From Bacillota bacterium (lineage in GTDB: Bacteria > Bacillota > Syntrophomonadia > Syntrophomonadales > DTU052), in NCBI GenBank assembly GCA_029781825.1, contig JAKOVY010000032.1:23438-87437 (forward strand): a DNA stretch of 64,000 nucleotides, in the 5' to 3' direction. The notes beneath the pieces were generated by a model. The model had not been told where the DNA came from. It did not search any database and saw only the letters and a program-made list of their open reading frames with translations. Shown here piece by piece: positions 20,689 through 28,880 of the stretch (position 1 is its first letter; every line of letters begins with the position of its first letter). The position numbers and the translations under genes were made by a program.

Positions 20689-22752
20689 ATGAGCATTATG
20701 CTGGATAAGAAGCCGGAGCGCGAGAAAAGACCGGCCCCCATTACCGTAGCGGTAGCGGGGAATCCCAACAGCGGCAAAACCTCAATTTTTAATAATCTAA
20801 CCGGGTCGAACCAGCAGGTGGGCAACTGGCCGGGGGTTACGGTGACCAAGAAGGAAGGCCGGTTACTGATGGGATCGACCAAGGCCCGTATCGTTGACCT
20901 GCCCGGCATCTACAGCCTTGGAGCCTACAGTGAAGATGAGATGGTAGCGCGCGATTACATCCTGAGCGGGGAGCCGGATGTAATCATTGATGTTGTAGAT
21001 GCGGGAAACATAGAGCGCAACCTCTATCTTACCACGCAAATACTGGAGGCAGGCGGAAACATAGTCATTGCTCTCAACATGCTGGATGAGGCCAGGAAAC
21101 AGAACATTCATATTGATATACCCGCTCTGGCCGAGCGGTTGGGAGTTCCGGTGGTTCCGACGGTCGCCCGTTTGCAGCAGGGTATGAAGGAACTGGTGGA
21201 GGCGGTGTGGGAAGCATCCCGAACCTCCAAACCCAAGCCGTTTCGCATCTACTATGGAGAATTGATTGAGTCCGAACTGGAGGTCCTGGAGGAACTGGTG
21301 AAAACGGTTCCTGAGTTAACGGCTCGCCTGCATCCCCGCTATGTTGCGGTCAAACTCCTGGAGGATGAGGATTGGCTGCACAAAAAGATTGAGACCCTGG
21401 ATGCGGATACCCGGGAGCGCCTGATGACGGCAGCCCGCGACAGCATTAGTCGCCTCAAGATGCATTACGGGGACGACCTCGATTCCGCCCTGATTGAACA
21501 GCGATACCGTTTTATTGCCGATCTCCTAAAGGGAGTTGTAATCAGATCTGAGGACAAGAAGGAAAAAGATACCGTTTCCGAAGCTATTGACCGGGTGGTG
21601 CTCAATCGTTACCTGGGAATCCCGGTATTCCTCTTTGTGATGTTCGGAATGTTCCAGGCCACCTTTACTCTTGGCGCTCCCTTGAGCGATATTATCGAGA
21701 CCTTCTTTGCCTGGCTGGGAGGTTGGGTGGCAGGAGGGATAAACAATCTGCTGGTGTCTTCGCTGGTCGTGGATGCAGTGATCGGCGGGGTGGGCTCGGT
21801 CCTGGTATTCGTCCCGCCCATATGCCTCTTGTTCCTAATCATATCGCTGCTCGAGGACAGCGGTTACATGGCGCGAGCCGCCTATATTATGGACCGGTTC
21901 ATGCAGAACCTGGGATTGCACGGCCGCTCCTTTATCCCTCTGTTGATCGGTTTCGGGTGTAATGTGCCCGCGGTAATGGCGGCCCGTACCCTGGAAAACA
22001 AAGGGGATCGGCTGACCACGATCCTAATCGCGCCCTTGATGTCATGTGCGGCCCGGCTCCCGGTTTATGTCCTGTTTGTCGGGATCTTTTTCACCGCCTA
22101 TCAGGGATTGGCGGTTTTATCACTGTATCTGCTGGGCATAGTGCTGGCGATTATTGCCGCCCATTTGTTCAAGAAGTTCCTTTTCAAGGGGGAAGAGGCT
22201 CCGTTTATATTGGAGATCCCGCCGTACCGCATTCCAACCCTGAAAACGGCTCTGCTGCATATGTGGCAGCGGGGGAGTCAATTCCTTAAAAAGGCGGGAA
22301 CCATAATCTTTGCGGCGGTGGTTCTGGTGTGGGCTATGTCCAATCTGCCGTGGGGCGTGGAGTATGCCAGCAGGGACAGCCTCATGGGTATGATGGGCGG
22401 CTGGCTGGCCCCGGTTTTTGAACCGCTGGGCTTTGGTACCTGGCAGGCCGCTTCGGCTCTCATATTCGGTCTTCTGGCCAAAGAGATAGTGGTGGGAACC
22501 CTGGCGGTGGTCTACGGCGCCGGCGAAGCAGGTCTTGCAGCAGCCATCTCCAGCGTTTTCACCCCATTGAGCGCTTTCAGCTTCATGGTCATGGTCCTGG
22601 TATACAGCCCGTGTGTGGCCACCATTGCCGCAATCAGGCGGGAAACCGACTCCCGCGGGTGGACTGCATTCGCCATCGGTTACAGCCTGGTACTGGGATG
22701 GGTGCTGGCCTTTGTGATATACCAGGGCGGAAAACTGCTTGGTTTAGCGTAA
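20689..22752 (+). CDS. feoB: Ferrous iron transporter FeoB
   Basis: FeoB is the GTPase-linked inner-membrane channel for Fe(II). The 687-residue protein has an N-terminal G domain with G1 GNPNSGKTS, the G3 DLPG, and G4 LNMLDE, then a helical regulatory domain and the membrane part from about residue 300 ([15 protein letters not shown]) with Gate motifs including [20 protein letters not shown] precedes the ATG. It is expressed with the DtxR-FeoA fusion upstream and a small Cys-rich protein downstream. Confidence 0.96.
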   Translation: MSIMLDKKPEREKRPAPITVAVAGNPNSGKTSIFNNLTGSNQQVGNWPGVTVTKKEGRLLMGSTKARIVDLPGIYSLGAYSEDEMVARDYILSGEPDVIIDVVDAGNIERNLYLTTQILEAGGNIVIALNMLDEARKQNIHIDIPALAERLGVPVVPTVARLQQGMKELVEAVWEASRTSKPKPFRIYYGELIESELEVLEELVKTVPELTARLHPRYVAVKLLEDEDWLHKKIETLDADTRERLMTAARDSISRLKMHYGDDLDSALIEQRYRFIADLLKGVVIRSEDKKEKDTVSEAIDRVVLNRYLGIPVFLFVMFGMFQATFTLGAPLSDIIETFFAWLGGWVAGGINNLLVSSLVVDAVIGGVGSVLVFVPPICLLFLIISLLEDSGYMARAAYIMDRFMQNLGLHGRSFIPLLIGFGCNVPAVMAARTLENKGDRLTTILIAPLMSCAARLPVYVLFVGIFFTAYQGLAVLSLYLLGIVLAIIAAHLFKKFLFKGEEAPFILEIPPYRIPTLKTALLHMWQRGSQFLKKAGTIIFAAVVLVWAMSNLPWGVEYASRDSLMGMMGGWLAPVFEPLGFGTWQAASALIFGLLAKEIVVGTLAVVYGAGEAGLAAAISSVFTPLSAFSFMVMVLVYSPCVATIAAIRRETDSRGWTAFAIGYSLVLGWVLAFVIYQGGKLLGLA

Positions 22753-22772
22753 TTTGAAAGGAGGGATCCCGT

Positions 22773-22952
22773 GTGGAAACTGTAATAATCGTGATTATAG
22801 GGGCACTGGCTTTGTTTCTGCTTATAAAAAGAGTCTTTTCGCGCTCCGGCGGTCCCAGCGAGTGCGACAGGCCGTGCAATTGCGGCTGTTCAGATTACTC
22901 ATGCACATACAACCCGAACCCGAATGCGGAGGTAACGGATTCGACCAAATAG
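22773..22952 (+). CDS. FeoB-associated Cys-rich small membrane protein
   Basis: This 59-residue ORF was missed by the ORF track, which shows another frame here. It starts with GTG (GTGGAAACT) behind AAAGGAGGGATC, 20 bases after feoB. One membrane helix (VIIVIIGALALFLLI) is followed by a basic patch and a Cys cluster, ECDRPCNCGCSDYSC. Small proteins with one helix and clustered cysteines after feoB are known in many Firmicutes and may take the place of FeoC. Cys coordination of iron is an inference. Confidence 0.85.
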   Translation: METVIIVIIGALALFLLIKRVFSRSGGPSECDRPCNCGCSDYSCTYNPNPNAEVTDSTK

Positions 22953-23036
22953 AACCAAACGAGAGAGTTGAATTATCGAAGGAGGAGAACAGAGAACGGC
23001 TGATTCGACCAGGCAGAAACAGAAAGGGAACGGAAA

Positions 23037-23068
23037 GGGGGGCACTGTACGGTGCTCCCCCTGTTTTT
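23037..23068 (+). terminator. Terminator of the feo operon
   Basis: GGGGGGCAC pairs with GTGCTCCCC (one G-U pair), followed by CCTGTTTTT. Confidence 0.85.
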
Positions 23069-23091
23069 CCCGGGAATCAGGAAAGCTTCGC

Positions 23092-23120
23092 TCAAGGTTT
23101 GACCGCCGGTCAAACCTTGA
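23092..23120. repeat. Perfect 13-bp inverted repeat
   Basis: TCAAGGTTTGACC and GGTCAAACCTTGA form a perfect palindrome around a three-base centre. No T-run follows (GATTTAACC), so it is less likely a terminator. It could be a protein-binding site or an RNA stability hairpin. Confidence 0.7.
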
Positions 23121-23307
23121 TTTAACCGGGGTGCCATGTTTTGTTGTTCATGCCCGGTTTTCACAACCCCCGACCTTCCCTGTTTGCTTTTCCCTGGAAT
23201 CCCATACATATCCTCACCTGTGACCGCGATTTTCCGAGTAAAGTTGAGGCATCCAGATAAGAATAATGAAGGAATACTATCTCTATACGAGGGGGTAGGC
23301 GTGGGTC

Positions 23308-23622
23308 ATGGTTGAAATGGCCGGAGGTATCAAGGCCGAACCTTACCCGGCCGCGGTAGGAGATCAGGTTCGTATTATCTATTCCGGCCTTTTGGCACAG
23401 TCGGGAGCCGACAAGGTTTTTGTACACGTTGGTTACGGGGATAAGTGGGAAGACAGAAAAGACTATGAGATGAAGCACACCGATCAGGGTTGGGAGGCTA
23501 CAATTAAGATCCATCGCGGCGGACAATTGAACTTCTGTTTTAAAGACCGGGCCGACAACTGGGACAACAATAATGGCTGCAACTGGAGCTATAGGATTGA
23601 TCCCTACCGTTTCAAGCAATAG
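23308..23622 (+). CDS. Stand-alone starch-binding module (CBM25/53-like), copy 1
   Basis: This 104-residue protein is a single carbohydrate-binding module with no catalytic domain and no signal peptide. It has the pattern of CBM25/CBM53 starch-binding modules: GDQVRIIYSGLL, VHVGYGDKWED, GWEATIKI and the conserved ADNWDNNNGCNWSY end rich in Trp and Asn. In plant starch synthase III and some bacterial amylases such modules are fused to enzymes; here it is free and cytosolic. It lies upstream of glycogen synthesis genes, so it may tether enzymes to intracellular alpha-glucan. A close paralog follows 18 bases later. Confidence 0.85.
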   Translation: MVEMAGGIKAEPYPAAVGDQVRIIYSGLLAQSGADKVFVHVGYGDKWEDRKDYEMKHTDQGWEATIKIHRGGQLNFCFKDRADNWDNNNGCNWSYRIDPYRFKQ

Positions 23623-23640
23623 CGTGAAGGAGGTGTGAGT

Positions 23641-23964
23641 TTGGCCAGAGCGGAGATTGAAGGTGGTGTAATTGCCACCCCGGTTCCCATCACTGCCGGT
23701 GAATCGGTACACATCATTTACACCGGCCTCTTATCGGAAAAGGGGGCTGATCGTGTTTATCTGCATGCCGGGTACGGTCCCAACCACAATTGGACCAAGG
23801 TGCGTGACTATGAAATGACTCGCAGCAAATGGGGTTGGGAAGCGGTAATCGATATAGAGGATGAGGGCAGGTTTAATTTCTGCTTTCACGACAGCGCCGA
23901 CAACTGGGACAATAACAACGGCCGTAACTGGAGCTATCAGGTCCACAACGGGCACCTCTCCTAG
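23641..23964 (+). CDS. Stand-alone starch-binding module (CBM25/53-like), copy 2
   Basis: This 107-residue paralog of the preceding protein has the same fold markers: ESVHIIYTGLL, YLHAGYGPNHNWTKV, GWEAVIDI and ADNWDNNNGRNWSYQ. The start is TTG at 23641, seven bases after AAGGAGG; the GTG at 23635 overlaps the ribosome site. The pair probably arose by tandem duplication and may act as a bivalent glucan binder. A strong terminator follows, separating the pair from the glycosyltransferase gene. Confidence 0.85.
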   Translation: MARAEIEGGVIATPVPITAGESVHIIYTGLLSEKGADRVYLHAGYGPNHNWTKVRDYEMTRSKWGWEAVIDIEDEGRFNFCFHDSADNWDNNNGRNWSYQVHNGHLS

Positions 23965-24007
23965 ACCCGGCTAAAGGCCCCGTCTTTTAAAATCATAATT
24001 TGGCAGT

Positions 24008-24038
24008 AAAAAGCTCATTCTATGGAATGAGCTTTTTT
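24008..24038 (+). terminator. Terminator after the CBM pair
   Basis: AAAAGCTCATTC and GAATGAGCTTTTTT form a 12-bp stem with a four-base loop and a T-run. Confidence 0.88.
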
Positions 24039-24055
24039 GTTACAGGAGGAATGCT

Positions 24056-25315
24056 ATGAGAGTAGCCATGCTTACCTGGGAATACCCTCCTCGAATCGTA
24101 GGGGGCCTGGCAATGCACGTTTACGACCTGTCAACCACTCTGGCCCGCAGCGGGATAGATGTAACAGTGATAACCGTAAATGATCAGGGATTGGCGGAAC
24201 GGGAAGACATGAACGGAGTCAGGGTCATCCGGGTATACCCGTACGACCTGCCTTCCAGGGATATCGTCAACTGGGCAGTCCAGCTTAATGTGGCTATGCT
24301 GGAAAAGGCCGTTCAGGAAATCAGTCGGGAAGGACCGTTTCATATAGTTCATGCCCATGACTGGTTGGTCGCCTATGCCGCCAGGGTGCTGAAACACTCG
24401 CATCAGATACCCCTGATTGCCACTATTCACGCTACTGAGCACGGCCGCAACAACGGGCTTCATAATGATGTCCAGCGCGACATAAGCAACATCGAGTGGT
24501 GGTTAACCTATGAAGCCTGGAAGGTCATCTGCTGTTCCAGGTATATGGTGGATGAATTAAGCCGAGTCTTTAACCTGCCCCGGGACAAGACGGTACTCAT
24601 TCCCAACGGTGTTCACGCGGAACGGTTCAGGGATCGCCAGGTTCCGGCCGATTTCAAAAACCGATTCGCTCTCCCCCACGAGAAGATCGTTTATTACATC
24701 GGTCGGCTGGTGCGGGAGAAGGGGGTTCAGGTGCTGATTGACGCGGCTTTTAAGGTGCTGGCTTATGAGCCTGATGCCAAGTTTGTAATAGCAGGCACCG
24801 GTCCTTATGAGAACTACCTCCGCAACAAAGCCCGTGATATGGGTTTGGGCGACAAGATGCTCTTTACCGGTTACCTCAGCAACGATGACCGGGATATGCT
24901 TTACCTGATTGCGAGCGTCGCCGTATTTCCAAGTCTCTACGAACCTTTTGGCATAGTAGCTTTGGAAGCCATGGCCGCCGGTACGCCGGTAGTGGTATCG
25001 GACAGCGGCGGTCTGGCGGAGATCGTGAAACACGAGGAGGATGGATTGCACGCCATTACCGGTTCGGCCAGTTCTCTGGCCGATCAGATATTGAGGGTGT
25101 TGAAGAACGATTTTCTGGCCAAAAAACTGCGGGACCAGGCCCTGCAGAAGATAAAAACCATGTATGACTGGCGGGTAATCGCCAGAAAAACCGTCGATGT
25201 ATATGAAACCGTGCTTCGCGAAAACTGTGCCCAATTGCGGGACGCCGGCCGAATGTCCTGGATGCCGTCGCTTACCAAAAAGTACAACTACCGCAGCAAG
25301 GGGGTGATCAGTTGA
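24056..25315 (+). CDS. GT4-family glycosyltransferase (glycogen-synthase-like)
   Basis: This 419-residue retaining glycosyltransferase has a GT-B fold. The N-terminus MRVAMLTWEYPPRIVGGLA and HAHDWLVAYAARVL match glucan-type GT4 enzymes. The C-terminal donor-binding part has YIGRLVREKGVQ and the E-x7-E motif in EPFGIVALEAMAAGTP. Its donor could be ADP-glucose or UDP-glucose, with a product such as alpha-glucan or maltose-1-phosphate; the sequence does not decide. It overlaps the next gene by four bases (TTGA), so the two are translationally coupled. Confidence 0.86.
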   Translation: MRVAMLTWEYPPRIVGGLAMHVYDLSTTLARSGIDVTVITVNDQGLAEREDMNGVRVIRVYPYDLPSRDIVNWAVQLNVAMLEKAVQEISREGPFHIVHAHDWLVAYAARVLKHSHQIPLIATIHATEHGRNNGLHNDVQRDISNIEWWLTYEAWKVICCSRYMVDELSRVFNLPRDKTVLIPNGVHAERFRDRQVPADFKNRFALPHEKIVYYIGRLVREKGVQVLIDAAFKVLAYEPDAKFVIAGTGPYENYLRNKARDMGLGDKMLFTGYLSNDDRDMLYLIASVAVFPSLYEPFGIVALEAMAAGTPVVVSDSGGLAEIVKHEEDGLHAITGSASSLADQILRVLKNDFLAKKLRDQALQKIKTMYDWRVIARKTVDVYETVLRENCAQLRDAGRMSWMPSLTKKYNYRSKGVIS

Positions 25316-27741
25316 AAGCGGTTGTAATGGCCGGCGGCGAAGGGACCCGCTTAAGACCTCTTACCTGCAACATACCCAAACCGATGATGCCGGTGTTCGA
25401 CAAGCCGGTGATGGAGTACAGCCTCGAATTATTGAAAAAGTATGGTATTAAGGATATTGCGGTCACCCTGCAGTATCTCCCCGGCGCGGTTGAAGGGTAT
25501 TTTCAGAACGGCCGGGATATGGGATTGAACATAAGATACTTTATTGAGGATACCCCGCTGGGAACCGCAGGCAGTGTCAAGAATGCCGAAGAGTTCCTGG
25601 ATGAAACCTTTATTGTTATCAGCGGAGACGCCCTAACCGATTTTCCGCTCAATGAAGCCTTTGAATTCCACCGCTCCCGGGGTGCCCTGGCTACTCTGGT
25701 GCTGACCAGGGTGGAATCACCCCTGGAGTATGGTCTGGTGCTAACCGATCAGGACGGACGAATACGGCGCTTTCTGGAAAAACCCTCCTGGGGCGAGGTT
25801 TTCAGCGATACGGTTAATACCGGGATCTACATCCTGGAGCCGGAAGCCCTTCAGTATATAAAGCCGAAAACAGTATTCGACTTTTCCCGGGACCTGTTTC
25901 CTTATTTCCTGGCCCAGGGCAAAGCCCTGTACGGGTGTATCCTGCAGGGGTACTGGTGTGACATCGGGAACTGCCGGCAGTACCGTCAGGTCCATATTGA
26001 TATTCTGGACGGCAAGGTAAAGGTGGATATCCCCGGGGAGCGCAACGGCGATATCATAATTGGGAAAGGCTGCCATATTGCCCCTCGGGTACACATGGAA
26101 GGCCCTCTTTACATTGGCGCCAACTCCTATATTGCCTCCGGAGCCCGCATCCTGTCTTATACAGTCCTGGGACAGGGGACTTTGGTGGAAGCAAACGCCT
26201 CGATAAAAAGGTCGGTGATCGGTCGGGATTCCCTGATCGGCCCCGGGGTTGAGATCAGAGGCGCCATCTTTGGGGAGGGAGTCAAGGCCAAGACCCGGAG
26301 TTCAATTTTTGAAGGTGCGGTCATAGGCGACAGGACCGTAATCGAGGAAGATGTGATAATCAAGCCTGATGTGAAGATATGGCCGCAGAAGGTGATTGAA
26401 ACCGGTACAGTGGTCGGCGAGAGTGTGGTCTGGTCGGAAAAAGTACCCCGCAGCATATTCACTCGCTGGGGGATTGCCGGCGACATTAACGGAAGGCTCG
26501 CGCCGGAGCGGTTGGCACAGTTGGGAAGGGCCATTGGGACCCTCCTGCCCGTTGATTCAAGAGTGGTGGTGGGATACGACTGGTCGACCCCCGGTCGGAT
26601 GGCCAAGCAGTCCCTGGAAGTTGGGCTCATGGCTTCCGGTTTGGAGATTCTCGACATCGGCAGGGCCCCCGTGACCGCTCTCCGCTATGCAACCAATCAG
26701 TTGAAAGGCCAGCAGGGGTTTCACCTTATGTCCAGGGGGGACCAGCTCCTGATCAAGATAGTGAACCGGCAGGGAATCGATCTTACTAAGTCTGAAGAAC
26801 GCAAGATTGAAAACCTCCTTAACCGGGAGGAGTACCGCCCGGTGATGGCGGAACGGATTCGTGAACCCCAATATGTCCCGGATATGGTGGGAGCCTATCT
26901 CAAAAGTATTGTTCGGGAAATTGACCCCGGTCTGATAGCCCGTCAGCGGTTTCGAGTGGCGGTAGCTGCCGAGAGCATAAAGCTCACTGATCTGGCAGTA
27001 AAGCTCCTGGACCGGATAGACTGTGATGTGGTCCGGGTTGACGGGCCGCCGATTAACGGGGATGCAGAGGCGGCCCTGGACAGCCTGGTTTCCGAGAGCT
27101 CCCGATCCGGAGCCGATCTGGGCATCTATCTGAGCAACGGTGGACAGCAACTGTGTCTCATATCACCGAAAGGTCGGGTGATAAAGGATGAGTATCTGCT
27201 GGCGGTTACTTCTCTGCTTTTTGCCGAACGTTACGGTGCTGTTTACCTGCCATCCGATGCCCCCATGGTTATCGAACGCTTTGCCAGGCAGATGGGGAAA
27301 GAGGTAAGGAGAACCCGGGCGGCTGCCGGTGAATTCATGAGCAAGCTGGTTGAGGGGGGCGAGTGGGAACAGCTCCGATTCTACTGGGACGGTTTTTACC
27401 TCGCGGCCAAGCTGCTGGAACTGATGGCGCGTATGGATGCGGATCTGGATCAGCTGCTGGCGGGGCTGCCCCTGTTTTTCTATGACAAGAGAGAGCTTCC
27501 TGTTTCCTGGAGACAGAAGGGGAGGGTAATACGGCGCCTGGCGGAGACCTCCCCCGGAAGCGAGGCCCAGGATCTTGAAGGAATCCGGGTGTGGAGCGAC
27601 GAGGGGAGCAGTCTCATTCTGCCGGACGAGGACCGTCCGATCTGCCGTATTTACTCCGAGGCTTTCTCTCAGGAAATAGCGCAATCCCTGACCGAGTTCT
27701 GCGTTGAGACCATTAAAAAGATATGTCAGGAGGAGGAATAA
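25312..27741 (+). CDS. Sugar nucleotidyltransferase fused to a degenerate phosphohexomutase
   Basis: This 809-residue protein has three parts. Residues 1-~235 are an NTP transferase with the nucleotide loop MAGGEGTRLRPLT and the IPKPMMPV lysine segment. Residues ~245-375 are left-handed beta-helix hexapeptide repeats. The rest resembles phosphomanno/phosphoglucomutases. In that part the usual TASHNP loop reads LMSRGD, the metal loop DGDADR reads SNGGQQ, and the GGExSGH substrate loop is gone (VEGGEWEQL). The mutase domain is therefore probably inactive and may act as a sensor or scaffold. The transferase part probably makes ADP-, GDP- or UDP-sugar for the glucan locus. Start is TTG overlapping the upstream stop. 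Confidence 0.86.
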   Translation: MKAVVMAGGEGTRLRPLTCNIPKPMMPVFDKPVMEYSLELLKKYGIKDIAVTLQYLPGAVEGYFQNGRDMGLNIRYFIEDTPLGTAGSVKNAEEFLDETFIVISGDALTDFPLNEAFEFHRSRGALATLVLTRVESPLEYGLVLTDQDGRIRRFLEKPSWGEVFSDTVNTGIYILEPEALQYIKPKTVFDFSRDLFPYFLAQGKALYGCILQGYWCDIGNCRQYRQVHIDILDGKVKVDIPGERNGDIIIGKGCHIAPRVHMEGPLYIGANSYIASGARILSYTVLGQGTLVEANASIKRSVIGRDSLIGPGVEIRGAIFGEGVKAKTRSSIFEGAVIGDRTVIEEDVIIKPDVKIWPQKVIETGTVVGESVVWSEKVPRSIFTRWGIAGDINGRLAPERLAQLGRAIGTLLPVDSRVVVGYDWSTPGRMAKQSLEVGLMASGLEILDIGRAPVTALRYATNQLKGQQGFHLMSRGDQLLIKIVNRQGIDLTKSEERKIENLLNREEYRPVMAERIREPQYVPDMVGAYLKSIVREIDPGLIARQRFRVAVAAESIKLTDLAVKLLDRIDCDVVRVDGPPINGDAEAALDSLVSESSRSGADLGIYLSNGGQQLCLISPKGRVIKDEYLLAVTSLLFAERYGAVYLPSDAPMVIERFARQMGKEVRRTRAAAGEFMSKLVEGGEWEQLRFYWDGFYLAAKLLELMARMDADLDQLLAGLPLFFYDKRELPVSWRQKGRVIRRLAETSPGSEAQDLEGIRVWSDEGSSLILPDEDRPICRIYSEAFSQEIAQSLTEFCVETIKKICQEEE

Positions 27742-27810
27742 TCTGTGGGGGATAGTTTTGGACGATCTACCCATGCTATAGAATGAGTACCCAGGATAGG
27801 AGGTAGAAAT

Positions 27811-28806
27811 ATGCCTGAGTTAAGGCAGGAACCGCTTACCAGGCGGTGGGTCATAATATCGACCGAGCGGGCCAAAAGACCTCAGGATTTTAAACCAAAA
27901 CCCATTGAATCCCATACCGGTGACTGTGTGTTTTGTGCCGGCAATGAAGAAAAAACACCCCCTGAGATCTGGGCGTACCGTTCACCGGGAACCGGCAGGG
28001 ACCAGCCGGGATGGTGGGTGCGGACCATTCCCAATAAATTCCCGGCTTTGGGTATTGAGGGAGAAATGAATGAAAGGGTGAATGGTCTGCACAAAACGAT
28101 GAACGGCATCGGTGCCCATGAGGTCATTGTTGAAACCCCCAAACACCAGGTGGAGTTCTTTCATCATCCGGTCCAGCAGATAGAAGAGATCATAAGGATG
28201 TGGCGGGATCGATACCTCGATCTGCGTCAGGACAAGAGATTGAAATACATCATGGTATTTAAGAATGAAGGCCCGGAAGCCGGGGCTTCCCTGGAACATG
28301 CTCACAGTCAGCTGGTGGCTCTGCCTCTTTTGCCCAAAGCCATAGAGGAAGAAATAGAAGGCCTCAAAATGCATCTTAAGGCCACCAACCGTTGTCTGTT
28401 CTGTGATATGGTTTACCAGGAAGGAGAGGACGGAACAAGATTGGTGGCCGAATCCGACACCATGCTGGCCTTCTGTCCCTATGCTTCCCGTTTTCCTTTT
28501 GAGACCTGGATCGTACCCAAACGGCACGAACCTGATTTTGGTCTCATTTCCGAGAACGAGGTTCATGATCTGGGAACAACCTTAAGAGAAGTTTTGGTCA
28601 AGTTTTCAATGGTTCTGGGGAGTCCTCCCTACAACCTATTGCTCCACTCCACACCGGTTAATGTGCACATAGGGGTGTCCTACCACTGGCATATAGAAAT
28701 CCTTCCGCGTTTGACCAAAACAGCGGGTCTTGAGTTCGGTACGGACATTTTTATCAATCCCACTCCTCCGGAGGTGGCAGCCGAGTCCCTGCGGCGTTAT
28801 CACTAA
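27811..28806 (+). CDS. galT: GalT-like hexose-1-phosphate nucleotidylyltransferase
   Basis: This 331-residue HIT-superfamily enzyme transfers a nucleotidyl group between a sugar phosphate and a nucleotide sugar. It has paired zinc-type cysteines in CVFCAGNEE and CLFCDMVYQE, and the active-site histidines in EHAHSQLVALP, in place of the HPHGQ of E. coli GalT. A C-terminal SYHWHIEILPR is also present. The HAHSQ form is seen in broader GalT and ADP-glucose phosphorylase-like proteins. No Leloir partners are nearby, and the gene sits beside glgA, so ADP-glucose turnover is a fair alternative to galactose metabolism. AGGAGG precedes the ATG. Confidence 0.85.
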   Translation: MPELRQEPLTRRWVIISTERAKRPQDFKPKPIESHTGDCVFCAGNEEKTPPEIWAYRSPGTGRDQPGWWVRTIPNKFPALGIEGEMNERVNGLHKTMNGIGAHEVIVETPKHQVEFFHHPVQQIEEIIRMWRDRYLDLRQDKRLKYIMVFKNEGPEAGASLEHAHSQLVALPLLPKAIEEEIEGLKMHLKATNRCLFCDMVYQEGEDGTRLVAESDTMLAFCPYASRFPFETWIVPKRHEPDFGLISENEVHDLGTTLREVLVKFSMVLGSPPYNLLLHSTPVNVHIGVSYHWHIEILPRLTKTAGLEFGTDIFINPTPPEVAAESLRRYH

Positions 28807-28868
28807 CCAGGACGCCGGGGCGTGAACCCTCGGCGCTTTGATTTTCGAGGCTTGGAAAGGAGCGATCT

Positions 28869-28880
28869 ATGAGTAGATGA
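28869..28880 (+). other. Three-codon ORF overlapping the glgA start
   Basis: ATGAGTAGATGA (Met-Ser-Arg-stop) begins six bases after GAAAGGAG and its stop TGA overlaps the glgA ATG as ATGA. This places the ribosome at the glgA start by termination-reinitiation, and would explain the unusually long 14-base gap between the ribosome site and the glgA ATG. Confidence 0.5.

Larger units (their letters stand above)
22953..23307. other. Intergenic region with terminators, no gene
   Basis: After the small Feo protein there is about 355 bases without a convincing coding frame. It contains the terminator at 23037-23068 and the perfect palindrome at 23092-23120. An AAGGAGGAG site near 22979 is not followed by a usable start. 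Confidence 0.6.
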
